From: Labrenzia sp. PHM005
GTDB taxonomy: Bacteria; Pseudomonadota; Alphaproteobacteria; Rhizobiales; Stappiaceae
Direction of reading: 5' to 3'
Length of the DNA: 64,000 bases
Assembly: GCF_006517275.1 (NCBI RefSeq)
Contig: NZ_CP041191.1
Location: forward strand, 2,289,001-2,353,000
Each line of letters opens with the position of its first letter. The stretch's first letter is position 1. Below are positions 23,733 through 33,002 of this stretch, piece after piece. The notes beneath the pieces are model-generated. The model worked only from the letters and a program-made list of their open reading frames with translations. It made no database searches and was not told where the DNA came from. A program made the position numbers and the translations under genes.

Positions 23733-25106
23733 TTATTCCGCCGGCTTTGAACTGGTTTCCTCACTTGCGCCATCGGAAGCGAAGAACTCTTTCGTCAGCT
23801 TGAAAACAATCGGGCTGAGCAAGGCAAGAGCAATTAGGTTCGGGATCGCCATCATCGCATTCAGCGTATCAGCTAGCAGCCAGATGAAGCCGAGATCCGC
23901 AGTCGCGCCGAAGTAGATCATTGCGATCCACAGGACACGGTATGGCATCAATGCGCGGTGTCCAAAGAAGAATCCGACACATTTTTCGCCGTAGAAAGAC
24001 CAGCCCAGGATTGTGGTGAAGGCAAAGATCGACAGAGAGATCGCGATCAAAGAGCCACCAATTCCGGGAAGGGACGTCTCGAAGGCGAGCGAGGTGAGAG
24101 CTGCACCTGATTCACCGCTGGTCCAGGCGCCGGAGGCGATGATCGCAAGGCCAGTGATGGAACATACAATGATCGTGTCTATGAATGTGCCGAGCATGGC
24201 GACGAGACCCTGGTTGACCGGACCTTTGGTCGATGCTGCAGCGTGAGCGATAGGTGCGGACCCGAGACCAGCTTCGTTGGAGAACACGCCCCGTGCAACA
24301 CCAAAGCGGATGGCTGCCCAAACAGCAGCTCCGGCAAACCCGCCTTGCGCAGCGGACGGTGTGAAAGCATGCGTGAAGACAAGACCAATCGTGTCACCGA
24401 TCGCGCCGATGTTGATGAGAAGAACCAGGAAACCTGCGACAATGTAAGCGACCGCCATAAACGGAACCAGCTTACCGGCAACGGCACCAATCCGAGAGAT
24501 GCCGCCCAAAATGACTGCAGCGGTCAAAACCATCAAAATCACCCCAGTGACCGACGTGTTGACACCAAAATTGGCTTCGAGAACGTCAGCAACACCATTG
24601 GCCTGAACGCCGTTGCCAATACCGAAGGCTGCGATTGCACCAAACAGGGCGAATGCCCATGCGAGCCAGTGCCAGTGTGATGCCAGGCCGTTTTTGATGT
24701 AGTACATCGGGCCACCAACATAGTTGCCAAGCTCATCAACCTCACGGTATTTCACCGCGCAAACAGCTTCAGCATATTTGGTGGCCATACCCACCAGCGC
24801 AGTCATCCACATCCAGAATAAGGCGCCTGGTCCTCCCAAGAAAATCGCGGTCGCAACACCTGCGATATTACCGGTGCCGATGGTAGCCGAAAGGGAAGTC
24901 ATCAAAGCATTAAACGGGCTTATCTGGCCTTCGCCCTGGCTTGAACGCCCTTGAAACAAAAGGCTGAAGCCTTTGCCCAAGCGAAGGATTGGCATGAACT
25001 TCAAGCCAACCTGCAGGAAAAACCCGACACCGAGAATAAGAACCAGCATCACCGGTCCCCATACAATGCCATTGATGGCTCCTACGATATTATTCAACGC
25101 TTCCAT
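23733..25106 (-). CDS. Sodium:alanine/glycine symporter (AGCS family)
   Basis: A 457-residue membrane protein of the alanine or glycine:cation symporter family, with about eleven hydrophobic segments. Family marks include SATIGTGNIAGVATAIFLGG, FWMWMTALVGMATKYAE and the RGVFSNEAGLGSAPIAHAAA motif. It starts at ATG 25106 behind GGGAGGAA. Its position between lpd and the gcv genes makes glycine the likely main substrate. The 233-nt region upstream of it is structured and may control it. Confidence 0.95.
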   Translation of the reverse strand: MEALNNIVGAINGIVWGPVMLVLILGVGFFLQVGLKFMPILRLGKGFSLLFQGRSSQGEGQISPFNALMTSLSATIGTGNIAGVATAIFLGGPGALFWMWMTALVGMATKYAEAVCAVKYREVDELGNYVGGPMYYIKNGLASHWHWLAWAFALFGAIAAFGIGNGVQANGVADVLEANFGVNTSVTGVILMVLTAAVILGGISRIGAVAGKLVPFMAVAYIVAGFLVLLINIGAIGDTIGLVFTHAFTPSAAQGGFAGAAVWAAIRFGVARGVFSNEAGLGSAPIAHAAASTKGPVNQGLVAMLGTFIDTIIVCSITGLAIIASGAWTSGESGAALTSLAFETSLPGIGGSLIAISLSIFAFTTILGWSFYGEKCVGFFFGHRALMPYRVLWIAMIYFGATADLGFIWLLADTLNAMMAIPNLIALALLSPIVFKLTKEFFASDGASEETSSKPAE

Positions 25107-25339
25107 GGATTTCCTCCCAATGCGTTTCGGCTCGGGCTTTGCTGCTCAGTTGCAAGGCGCATTTGTGCAGAGCCCGGTTTCAAAAAACGTGGTGCGATGG
25201 GTGTGCCAGTAAGGCTCGAGTGATCTCTTCTGGAGCGCACAAGGCGCATTCTTTTTCGAATGCATTGTTTTTGCAGCGGCTCGTAAGCCTCTGTTTCAGA
25301 GCGAGTGTGGGGGATACCAAATGGCATCTGTAGCACTCC
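25107..25339 (-). promoter_or_regulatory. Structured leader upstream of the glycine/alanine symporter
   Basis: On the minus strand this 233-nt gap between lpd and the symporter contains several hairpins: CTCTG-AAA-CAGAG, GCATTC-N6-GAATGC (25246-25263 on the plus strand), and CGGGCT...AGCCCG enclosing a CTGC/GCAG stem near the symporter start. ATGCGCCTTG occurs twice and CGAGCC three times. I could not match it to the glycine riboswitch core. It may be a cis-acting leader or a promoter with operators; no protein frame in it is convincing. Confidence 0.35.
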
Positions 25340-26734
25340 TTAAGCGTGTATTGCGCGGCCAAGCACGTCAAGGCAGGCTTCCTTAACTGCTTCGCCGAGG
25401 GCTGGATGGGCATGGCAGGTTCGACTGATGTCTTCGACACTCGCGCCCTTGGTCAGCGCCAGAACCAGTTCTGCAATCAGGTCTCCACCATGGGCACCGC
25501 ATATGTGAGCGCCGAGTAGCTTTCCCTCTGGTGTCGCCAGAATTTTAACCGCGCCGTCGGTTTCACCACTGGAACGGGCGCGGCTGTTTGCCATGAAACT
25601 GAACTTGCCACTGATGTACTCTGTGCCGGCAGTTTTCAGGTCGTCTTCGGTCGCTCCGACTGAAGCGACTTCTGGGTCGGTGTAAACCACGGCAGGAACG
25701 GCGTTGTAGTCAATGTGGCTAGGTTGACCCGCCAGCATCTCAACACATGCCACGCCATCTTCTTCGGCCTTATGGGCAAGCATTGGACCGGGAACGCAAT
25801 CGCCGATGGCGTAGATGCCTGGAACGGAAGTCATGAACCGGTCATCGACAGAGATGAAGCCGCGGTCGTTTCGTTTGATGCCGAGCGCTTCCGCGCCAAG
25901 GCCTCGTGTCACTGGCCGACGCCCGACGGCTATGAGCACTTTGTCAGCTTCAAGGACTTCGGTTGTGTCCTTGCCGATCCGTTCAAGGTTCAGGACAAGA
26001 CCAGTTGGTGTTTGTTCAATTCCGGTCAACTTGCGGCCAAGCTGAAATTTGAGACCTCTTTTAGTCAGTGCCCGTTGCGCCAATTTGGCAATGTCGCTGT
26101 CCATTCCGGGAAGAATGCGGTCGAGGTATTCCACAACGGTCACCTTCGCCCCAAGCCGGGACCAGACTTGCCCGAGTTCGAGGCCGATCACGCCAGCCCC
26201 AATGACAACAAGATGATCCGGCACTTCAGAAAGCGTGAGCGCACCGGTGCTGCTCAAAATGTTAGTCTCGTCAAAGTCGATGCCTGGAAGCGGTGTCGGC
26301 TCAGATCCGGTCGCGATGAGGATGTTCTTTGCGGTTAGTACTGTTTCGCCGGCACCGTTTTTCACCAAAACCTGACCCGGTGCAGGAATGGAGGCCCAGC
26401 CCTCAATCGATTCCACGCCGTTTTTCTTAAAAAGAAAGGATATGCCTTTGGTCAGGTCTCCAACGATTTTATCCTTGCGGCCCATCATTGCGGCGATGTC
26501 CAGGCTTGCTTCGCCTGTGCTGATCCCATGGACCGCAAGATGTTTCAGCTCCGCAAATTTGGCAGAAGAGGTCAGCAGCGCTTTGGAGGGAATGCAGCCA
26601 ACGTTCAGGCAGGTTCCGCCAAGTGAACCACGGCCTTCCACGCAAGCGACCTTCAGTCCAAGCTGAGCTGCCCGAATTGCGGCCACGTATCCTCCGGGGC
26701 CGCCGCCGATAACAACGAGATCAAAGTTGCTCAT
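25340..26734 (-). CDS. lpdA: Dihydrolipoyl dehydrogenase (glycine cleavage L-protein)
   Basis: A 464-residue flavoprotein disulfide reductase that reoxidises the dihydrolipoyl arm of GcvH with NAD+. FAD-binding GGGPGGY is at 10-16, the redox pair is C42/C47 in GGTCLNVGCIPSK, the NAD-binding GAGVIGLELG is mid-chain, and the catalytic His-Glu pair is in HAHPALGEAVKEA near the C-terminus. It follows glyA by 9 bp. Being inside the glycine block, it is probably the L-protein dedicated to glycine cleavage; general pyruvate/2-oxoglutarate dehydrogenase copies would be elsewhere. Confidence 0.96.
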   Translation of the reverse strand: MSNFDLVVIGGGPGGYVAAIRAAQLGLKVACVEGRGSLGGTCLNVGCIPSKALLTSSAKFAELKHLAVHGISTGEASLDIAAMMGRKDKIVGDLTKGISFLFKKNGVESIEGWASIPAPGQVLVKNGAGETVLTAKNILIATGSEPTPLPGIDFDETNILSSTGALTLSEVPDHLVVIGAGVIGLELGQVWSRLGAKVTVVEYLDRILPGMDSDIAKLAQRALTKRGLKFQLGRKLTGIEQTPTGLVLNLERIGKDTTEVLEADKVLIAVGRRPVTRGLGAEALGIKRNDRGFISVDDRFMTSVPGIYAIGDCVPGPMLAHKAEEDGVACVEMLAGQPSHIDYNAVPAVVYTDPEVASVGATEDDLKTAGTEYISGKFSFMANSRARSSGETDGAVKILATPEGKLLGAHICGAHGGDLIAELVLALTKGASVEDISRTCHAHPALGEAVKEACLDVLGRAIHA

Positions 26735-26743
26735 CTTCTCGCC

Positions 26744-28003
26744 TTAAAGATCGTAGATCGGGAATTGTTTGCAGATTTCTGCCACCTGTTTGCGGGTCTC
26801 GGCTTCGATATGAGCATCGCCATCCGGGTTGGCGGCAAGCGCATCCAGAACGTCGCTGATGAGATGGCCGATCTTGCGGAACTCTTCCGGGCCAAACCCA
26901 CGGGAGCAACCGGCGGACGTGCCGAGTCGGATACCGCTGGTAACAGTTGGTTTTTCCGGATCGTTTGGAACGCCGTTCTTGTTGCAGGTGAAACCGGCGC
27001 GTTCCAAGGCCGCTTCAGCCGCATTCCCTTTGACACCTTTTGGTCGAAGGTCGACCAGCATCAGGTGATTGTCCGTGCCGCCGGATACTATAGCGCATCC
27101 ACGGGCGATCATGACCTCTGACAGAGCCCGCGCACTGTCGATGACGCGTGTGGTGTAGTCTTTAAATTCCGGTTTCAAAGCTTCGCCGAATGCGACAGCC
27201 TTGGCCGCAATAACATGCATGAGCGGTCCGCCTTGAAGACCCGGAAACACGGCGGAGTTGATCTTCTTTGCGATCGCCTCATCATTAGTCAGGATGATGC
27301 CGCCGCGTGGCCCGCGAAGGGTTTTATGAGTGGTGGATGTCACAACATGGGCATGCGGCATCGGGGAAGGGTGGAGGCCTGTGGCCACCAGGCCGGCGAT
27401 GTGTGCCATGTCTACCAGCAGCCAAGCTCCGACCTCATCCGCGATTTCCCGAAACTTCTTGAAATCGATCACCCGCGAATAGGCTGAGGCGCCGGCGATG
27501 ATCATCTGCGGCTTTTCAGCATTTGCGAGTTCGGCAACGTGTTCGTAGTCGATCAGGCCTTCCGGTGTCAGGCCATATTGGACGGGCCGGAACCATTTAC
27601 CCGATTGTGCAGGTTTGGCGCCGTGGGTGAGATGACCACCGGCATCGAGTGACATGCCCAAAATGGTGTCGCCTGGTTTCAGCAAAGCCAACTTGACCGC
27701 GCCATTCGCCTGGGCGCCAGAATGTGGTTGAACGTTTGCAAAGCCGGCGCCGAAAAGTGTTTTCAGCCGGGCAATGGCTTCAGCTTCAACTTCGTCGACA
27801 AACTCACAGCCGCCGTAGTACCGGCGGCCAGGGTAACCCTCGGCATATTTGTTGGTCAGGACGGAGCCCTGTGCTTGCAGCACGGCCTTGGAGACGATGT
27901 TTTCAGACGCAATCAATTCGATCTGATCGGCCTGACGGGTGGCTTCCCGGTCAATCGACTTGGCAATAACCGGATCTGCGACGTCTAGGTTTGTCTGAAA
28001 CAT
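26744..28003 (-). CDS. glyA: Serine hydroxymethyltransferase
   Basis: A 419-residue PLP enzyme interconverting glycine plus methylene-THF and serine plus THF. The PLP lysine is K227 in [29 protein letters not shown] and [10 protein letters not shown] are also conserved. ATG 28003 has GGAGGA as ribosome-binding site. It is the first gene of the minus-strand glycine block and faces an XRE-cupin regulator, with repeated GGGA/TCCC dyads in the spacer. With gcvTHP and sdaA it completes a glycine-to-serine-to-pyruvate route; a second biosynthetic glyA may exist elsewhere in the genome. Confidence 0.97.
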   Translation of the reverse strand: MFQTNLDVADPVIAKSIDREATRQADQIELIASENIVSKAVLQAQGSVLTNKYAEGYPGRRYYGGCEFVDEVEAEAIARLKTLFGAGFANVQPHSGAQANGAVKLALLKPGDTILGMSLDAGGHLTHGAKPAQSGKWFRPVQYGLTPEGLIDYEHVAELANAEKPQMIIAGASAYSRVIDFKKFREIADEVGAWLLVDMAHIAGLVATGLHPSPMPHAHVVTSTTHKTLRGPRGGIILTNDEAIAKKINSAVFPGLQGGPLMHVIAAKAVAFGEALKPEFKDYTTRVIDSARALSEVMIARGCAIVSGGTDNHLMLVDLRPKGVKGNAAEAALERAGFTCNKNGVPNDPEKPTVTSGIRLGTSAGCSRGFGPEEFRKIGHLISDVLDALAANPDGDAHIEAETRKQVAEICKQFPIYDL

Positions 28004-28020
28004 GTCTGTCCTCCAACGTG

Positions 28021-28076
28021 TTTCCCAAAAAAGGGATGAGTTCCCTTTTGTCTCCTGAAGTTTCCAATAAGGGAAA
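28021..28076. promoter_or_regulatory. Dyad-repeat operator region between glyA and the XRE-cupin gene
   Basis: Three overlapping or adjacent dyads are visible: TTTCCC-N6-GGGA (28021-28036), GGGA-N5-TCCC (28033-28045) and TTTCC-N6-GGAAA (28061-28076). All share the half-site TTCC(C)/GGGAA. They lie 18-73 bp upstream of the glyA start and 94-149 bp upstream of the regulator's start, as expected for binding sites of the divergent XRE-cupin protein. The assignment is inference. Confidence 0.5.
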
Positions 28077-28169
28077 TATCCTCAAAATGCAACAAAAGTT
28101 TAGTCTGGCGGAAATTTGACGGTGTTTCGGGAGTGTGCGAAATACGCTGGAGGACCTAAGAGGCGGAAG

Positions 28170-28772
28170 ATGGAACCGGTTTCGCAAAGCAAGGATGACG
28201 AGGTCATCGACGCACAAGATCACGATCATCTGGGCAAGATGATCCGGGAAGCGCGCGCCCAAAAAGGGTGGACACTCGAAGAGGCGGGCAAGGCGGCGGG
28301 CATTGGCCGGTCAACTCTGTCCAAGATCGAAAACAACCAGACGCGGCCGAGTTTTGATATTGTGCGCCGGCTGACCAAAGCGCTGGATCTCAAAACGCCG
28401 CAATTGTTTGTCCAAAGCGGACCGAACGATATCTCGGGCCGACGTGACGTGACCTTGGCGGGGCAGGGTGAAAAGCAGGAAACGCCGACCTATAGTCACG
28501 AATTGCTCTGCACAGAGCTGACCAGCAAGCGCATGCTTCCTTACATCGCCACGGTCAAGGCCCGGGATGTCTCAGAGTATGAGGCTTGGGTCCGGCACCG
28601 GGGCGAAGAGTTTATGTATGTGATCAGCGGAGAACTCACGTTCTTCACCGAACATTACCGTCCACTCGAGCTGAAAGCCGGTGACTCAGTCTATTACGAC
28701 AGTGGTATGGGGCATGGCTGTGTTTCCACAAGTAAAGAAGATGCAAAGATCCTTTGGGTCTCGCTGGAATAG
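28170..28772 (+). CDS. XRE-family regulator with C-terminal cupin sensor
   Basis: A 200-residue regulator with an N-terminal XRE helix-turn-helix (about 20-75; MIREARAQKGWTLEEAGKAAG, STLSKIENNQTRPS) and a C-terminal cupin barrel (about 115-195; RHRGEEFMYVISGELTFF, GDSVYYDSGMGHGC) that probably binds a small ligand. ATG 28170 behind GAGGCGGAAG is preferred to an upstream TTG. It is divergent from glyA, so control of the glycine block in response to an amino acid is the simplest reading. Ligand and sign of regulation are unknown. Confidence 0.88.
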   Translation: MEPVSQSKDDEVIDAQDHDHLGKMIREARAQKGWTLEEAGKAAGIGRSTLSKIENNQTRPSFDIVRRLTKALDLKTPQLFVQSGPNDISGRRDVTLAGQGEKQETPTYSHELLCTELTSKRMLPYIATVKARDVSEYEAWVRHRGEEFMYVISGELTFFTEHYRPLELKAGDSVYYDSGMGHGCVSTSKEDAKILWVSLE

Positions 28773-28881
28773 AGGCAATGCGCAGAACATTGAAAGCAGG
28801 ATGTGATTTACAACCATTTTGGAAATTTTTGGCTTTAATGCCGGTAGATAGCCGCAGCTTCCTTTAATTCAAACAGTCGCG

Positions 28882-28926
28882 GAGCGTCAGAGGCTTTTGA
28901 GTGCCGTCGGCTCAGAGCAGACGCTC
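28882..28926. terminator. Possible bidirectional terminator between convergent genes
   Basis: GAGCGTC (28882-28888) pairs with GACGCTC (28920-28926) with a GCC/GGC stem inside the 31-nt loop. It lies between the convergent XRE-cupin and SIS genes. The stem is short for so large a loop, so this is tentative. Confidence 0.25.
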
Positions 28927-28933
28927 GCTCTTT

Positions 28934-29965
28934 CTAGACGGTTTCCGTTACCTTGAGCAGACCTTCAGGAGCATCCGGGTTTTCGCCGAGGAGACAGGAA
29001 AGGGTTTCGACAAAACTATAAAAAGCCACTGCCTGGAGTATTGGCAATACCGGCTCTGTCACGCCGCCGGGTAGATTCAGCGGTAGAATCCCATGACGAC
29101 CATTGACCGAGAATACACGCGCGCCATTGTTGACCAATCTGGTTTCTGCAGCATGGACTGAGGCCGAAGCCGCCAGGCCGCTGTCAAAAGACAATACAGC
29201 AAGTTTTCTGTCTGCAATAACGATTGGTCCATGCAGGAGTTCCGCCGCCGAATAGGCCTCGGCATGGATCCTACAGGTTTCCTTCAACTTGAGCGCAGCT
29301 TCAGCCGCAACGGCCAAGCTTGTGCCGCGACCCAAACAATAGATGGAACTGGCGCGAGCGACCGGTGTTATCGCATGAGACCAGTTGCTCTCCAGCACCA
29401 ATCGGGTCAGGTCCGGAAGGGAACCCAAGCTCATTTTTAGATCAACATCGTTTGTGTAGCCGGCAACCAGACTGAGCGAAGCAACCAGCATTCCAACAAA
29501 AGACTTGGTTGCGGCAACCGCTTTTTCTGGCCCGGCCAAGACCGGGAGGACTGTTCCAGAAGCAGTGCCAAGCGGGCTTTGTGTTTCGTTGAGAATGGCG
29601 ACGGTATCGGCGCCGCCCTTTGCCGTTGCCTTTTGCAATGCGACCAGATCAGGACTTCCGCCCGATTGAGAAAAAGCGAGGGAGACAAATCCATCTAACT
29701 TGAGTTTCGTATCGTGGATTGACGCAACAGACGGGCCGATCGAGGCGACAGGGCGACCGGTTGCAGTTTCCATCATGTACTTAAAAAACGTAGCGGCGTG
29801 ATCCGACGTTCCGCGTGCACATGTGACGAACCCATGGGGGTTATCGGTTCGCCAGCGGGCACCGGTTTGCCAGTACTGTTCCAGTCCTTCCGTCAGCTGG
29901 CGCTCGATCATTGCGGGAATTTCAGCGATTTCTGTCGCCATCTGAGTTGATTGATCGCTGGGCAT
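28934..29965 (-). CDS. SIS-domain sugar isomerase/deaminase (NagB-II/GlmS isomerase-like)
   Basis: A 343-residue protein with two SIS domains, equivalent to the isomerase half of glucosamine-6-phosphate synthase without the glutaminase. ARGTSDHAATF and SQSGGSPDL lie in the first domain, LGRGTSLAVAAEAALKLKE and HAEAYSAAELLHGP in the second. Stand-alone proteins like this include NagB-II, which deaminates glucosamine-6-phosphate to fructose-6-phosphate. It is the last gene of a sugar-importer operon that also encodes glucokinase, so an amino sugar is a reasonable substrate. AgaS-type activity on galactosamine-6-phosphate cannot be excluded. Confidence 0.85.
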   Translation of the reverse strand: MPSDQSTQMATEIAEIPAMIERQLTEGLEQYWQTGARWRTDNPHGFVTCARGTSDHAATFFKYMMETATGRPVASIGPSVASIHDTKLKLDGFVSLAFSQSGGSPDLVALQKATAKGGADTVAILNETQSPLGTASGTVLPVLAGPEKAVAATKSFVGMLVASLSLVAGYTNDVDLKMSLGSLPDLTRLVLESNWSHAITPVARASSIYCLGRGTSLAVAAEAALKLKETCRIHAEAYSAAELLHGPIVIADRKLAVLSFDSGLAASASVHAAETRLVNNGARVFSVNGRHGILPLNLPGGVTEPVLPILQAVAFYSFVETLSCLLGENPDAPEGLLKVTETV

Positions 29966-30055
29966 GAGCGGTGGTCCAATCTAAGAAATTGAAGCAGATG
30001 AAAGTCTGGAGAGTGTCAAAGCCAGATCACTGGGACGAAGTGACTGTTACAGCGG

Positions 30056-31012
30056 CTAACGCATCTGCGCAGCACACCCGCTCAAAGCGGCGAAGTCATC
30101 GTCGAGCAGGTGAACCGGAATTTCCGAAACGAGCTTCGACTGACGCCCCTTGGCACAAAAAGCGGTCCTAAAATCCGGGCTGTCCAGAAATTGAGATAGC
30201 GCGCGGGTGACACCACCTGTGAGAAAAATTCCACCCCGGGCGAGAAAGATGAGAGCAAGGTCTCCAACAACCCGTCCAAGAAGGGTCACCCACTGGCGTG
30301 CAGTGGCTACACAATTCGGATCGGTTTCTTCTCTTGCGCGCTGGGCGATCTCGGCAGAAGTATATGGTGCAGCGGCCGTTCCAGAACGCAAGCACTGCCA
30401 TTCATAAATCTCCCGCAGTCCGTTGCCAGATAGGGCACGTTCCACTGACGCCCGGCCCCGGCCTCTGGCCAGGTAGGACCAGAGATCAAGCTCAGTTGAA
30501 GACGTCGCCGGCAGAGTGCTGTGACCGCATTCCCCTGCGCCAACGATGAGGCCGTTCGCTTTGAAATAGAGGGGGGCTGCGTTGAAGCCGGTTCCAGCAC
30601 CAACCACAAGTCTTGAGGCCTTGTCTGGCGCCGTAGCCTCAGGGGACAGGACCGGTTTGATCCGTTCCGGTTCGATTTTGCCAAGTGAATGGGCTAGGGC
30701 TTCAAAGTCATTGATAAAGCGGATTTCAGCACTGCCGAGAACACGCCCAATGCTGCTGGAATTCAGTGTCCAGGGGTGGTTTGTCATTTCAACGGAAGGC
30801 CCCTCGATGGGCGCGGCAACAGCAATAACCGCCTGAGAGCAGCCTTTCTGACCGATTTCACGGAGATAGGATGCGATCGCAGCTTCGGGTGTTGGGAACT
30901 CAGAATTGGCGTACCGGACAATGCTATCCCTGCGCACCTCATTGTTTTCCACCAAAGCCAAACGCGCGTTTGTGCCGCCGATATCCGCCGCAAGGCCGAT
31001 AGAGTTCATCAT
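30056..31012 (-). CDS. glk: Glucokinase (Glk family)
   Basis: A 318-residue sugar kinase of the bacterial glucokinase family. ADIGGTNARLAL (ATP/phosphate-binding) is at the N-terminus, FINDFEALAHSL contains the catalytic Asp, GAGTGFNAAPL and AGECGHSTLP follow, and ARGGIFLTGGV is near the end. It lacks the CxCGxxGCxE zinc motif of ROK kinases. The start overlaps the ABC ATPase stop (ATGA), so it is part of the importer operon and most likely phosphorylates the imported sugar. Confidence 0.92.
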   Translation of the reverse strand: MMNSIGLAADIGGTNARLALVENNEVRRDSIVRYANSEFPTPEAAIASYLREIGQKGCSQAVIAVAAPIEGPSVEMTNHPWTLNSSSIGRVLGSAEIRFINDFEALAHSLGKIEPERIKPVLSPEATAPDKASRLVVGAGTGFNAAPLYFKANGLIVGAGECGHSTLPATSSTELDLWSYLARGRGRASVERALSGNGLREIYEWQCLRSGTAAAPYTSAEIAQRAREETDPNCVATARQWVTLLGRVVGDLALIFLARGGIFLTGGVTRALSQFLDSPDFRTAFCAKGRQSKLVSEIPVHLLDDDFAALSGCAAQMR

Positions 31013-32124
31013 AGTCTGTTTCCGGAGGATGGATCGAAATATGAGATTTTAGAGAGGTCGAACGTAATCGGAGCCAAATCTCCGGGTTTTGGCCGTGCAT
31101 CGGCAGACAGCCGGGCAATAGCTTCAGTGCCGCCAAGATTGGTCACGGCATAGGTGTCAGCCCCCGCTGGTTCAACAACTTCGAGCAGGCAGTCCGCGGT
31201 TTGAAGGTTTGGCCGTTCATTCGGCGATTTATCGGATATGGCTTCCGGGCGGAGACCGACAATTAGATCGCTTGTTTCAGACGATAAGAGGTCGGGAGGG
31301 GTCTCCTTGTCGATCAGAACGATTTCACGGCCTTGTTCCGCCTTTATTTCCAGACGGATGTGATCACTTAATCGGTGAGCCGTTCCACGCATGAGGTTCA
31401 TTGCCGGCGACCCCATAAAATCTGCTACGAATGTGTTGACCGGCTGGTTATAGATTTCGTGCGGGGTTCCAATCTGCTGAACAATCCCATCCTTAAGTAC
31501 GACAATGCGGGTTGCCAGTGTCATCGCTTCGATCTGATCGTGAGTGACGTAGACTATCGACGCGTTTGTCTGCTGATGAATTCTTTTGATTTCTGTGCGC
31601 ATAGTCACGCGCAACTTTGCGTCCAAATTGGATAAGGGTTCATCGAATAAAAACAGTTTTGGATCACGGACTAGAGCGCGGCCCATGGCCACACGTTGCC
31701 GCTGGCCACCTGATAACTCAGCAGGCCGGCGTTGCAGTAAATGTCCGATCTTCAGGAGCTCGGAGACTTCTGTAACTTTCTGCTTCTTAATCGCGTCAGG
31801 GACTTTTCGAACTTCCAAACCGAAGCCGATATTCCGCTCAACACTCATGTTGGGGAAGAGCGCATAGGATTGGAAAACCAAGGCGATATCCCGTTTTGAT
31901 GGCTCGACATAAGTACAGTCGGTACCAGCAATGTGAATTGCCCCAGACGACGTCTCGGTCAAACCGGAAATGCAACTCAGCAATGTCGACTTTCCGCATC
32001 CCGATGGTCCGACAAGGACGAGAAATTCTCCTTGTTTCATCGAAATATTGATGTCTTTCAGCACATCAACGTCGCCGTACTTCTTCGCGAGCTTGTCGAT
32101 CTTTAAGATCTGATCCAAAGCCAT
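31009..32124 (-). CDS. ABC transporter ATP-binding protein (MalK/UgpC family)
   Basis: A 371-residue ATPase energising a sugar importer. Walker A GPSGCGKST, signature LSGGQRQRVAMGRAL, Walker B LFLFDEPLSNLDAKL and the H-loop YVTHDQIEA are present, with a C-terminal TOBE/OB regulatory region typical of MalK-type subunits. The frame is open to a TTG at 32145; ATG 32124 matches the family N-terminus better and is used here, though its ribosome-binding site is not ideal. Genes for two permeases and a binding protein precede it. Confidence 0.92.
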   Translation of the reverse strand: MALDQILKIDKLAKKYGDVDVLKDINISMKQGEFLVLVGPSGCGKSTLLSCISGLTETSSGAIHIAGTDCTYVEPSKRDIALVFQSYALFPNMSVERNIGFGLEVRKVPDAIKKQKVTEVSELLKIGHLLQRRPAELSGGQRQRVAMGRALVRDPKLFLFDEPLSNLDAKLRVTMRTEIKRIHQQTNASIVYVTHDQIEAMTLATRIVVLKDGIVQQIGTPHEIYNQPVNTFVADFMGSPAMNLMRGTAHRLSDHIRLEIKAEQGREIVLIDKETPPDLLSSETSDLIVGLRPEAISDKSPNERPNLQTADCLLEVVEPAGADTYAVTNLGGTEAIARLSADARPKPGDLAPITFDLSKISYFDPSSGNRL

Positions 32125-32162
32125 GTTCTGAATTGCGTCCTTCAACGCTGTCTTGTCAGGCG

Positions 32163-33002
32163 TCAGCCCTTTACGGATCCGGCGACGAGACCGGAGACGA
32201 TAAATTTCTGGAAGCAGATCGCGAGTATCGCCGGAGGAAGTGTCGCCAAGACCCCTACCGATGCGATCACGCCGTAATCTGTGACCCGGCCGGCGGAGAA
32301 ATCTGCGATAGCAACGGGAAGCGTCTTGGCGCTTTGATCGTTTGTAAAAATGAGCGCATAGAAAAACTCATCCCAGGCGACCAGGAACGACAACATCGCT
32401 GTTGCGGCTATGGCTGGTAGTGCTAGAGGCAAAACAACGTGCCGGACGGTATAGGCCGTACTTGCGCCTTCCATAAACGCGGCCAATTCGACTTCAACCG
32501 GCAGCACGTCAATGTTTGCCTTCATCAGCCAGGTTGCGAATGGCAACAACATGGCTGTGTAAACGATGACGAGCGTAGCGGTATGGTTCAACATTCCGAA
32601 TTTGCTGAAGGTCGAATAGAGCGGCAAAATGTAAGTGATTGGCGGCATCATGATTGTTGCCAGGAACGCAAACAGAAGCACCATCGATGCGTTTCGCCGC
32701 GAAAAAGCATAAGCCGCGGGAATAGAAAGGATCACTGCGGCAAACGTGGCTCCGCCTGCGGTCAACAATGAATTCCGGAGTGCGTAGAGAAACCGTTCGC
32801 CGCTGCCGCCGTCGATATCCAGCAATGCCGCGTACCGGCTAATGTCAAATTCTGAGGGGATCCAGCGCAAGGGAACTTCAGTCAAGTCGGTTGGAGCGCT
32901 AACGCTCATGACCACAAGCCATAAAAGCGGTGCAACTGTGAAGCAGGCGAGCATGACTGCAGAGACGTAAATCGCAGCTGTCTGGGGAGCAGTACGTTTC
33001 AT
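32163..33002 (-). CDS. Sugar ABC transporter permease (MalG type)
   Basis: A 279-residue inner-membrane permease with six predicted helices. The EAA loop EGASTAYTVRHVVLPLALPA, which docks the ATPase, is typical of the MalG branch. It overlaps the preceding permease by 4 bp (start 33002, upstream stop 32999), showing translational coupling. Confidence 0.92.
   Translation of the reverse strand: MKRTAPQTAAIYVSAVMLACFTVAPLLWLVVMSVSAPTDLTEVPLRWIPSEFDISRYAALLDIDGGSGERFLYALRNSLLTAGGATFAAVILSIPAAYAFSRRNASMVLLFAFLATIMMPPITYILPLYSTFSKFGMLNHTATLVIVYTAMLLPFATWLMKANIDVLPVEVELAAFMEGASTAYTVRHVVLPLALPAIAATAMLSFLVAWDEFFYALIFTNDQSAKTLPVAIADFSAGRVTDYGVIASVGVLATLPPAILAICFQKFIVSGLVAGSVKG

Noticed and set aside
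25094..25336. 80-codon frame covering the symporter leader
   Set aside because: Basic, low-information product that overlaps the symporter start and the hairpins; the region looks regulatory.
21746..25339. Canonical tandem glycine riboswitch
   Set aside because: I looked in the gcvT, symporter and glyA upstream regions for the conserved core and did not find it; only an unassigned structured leader remains.
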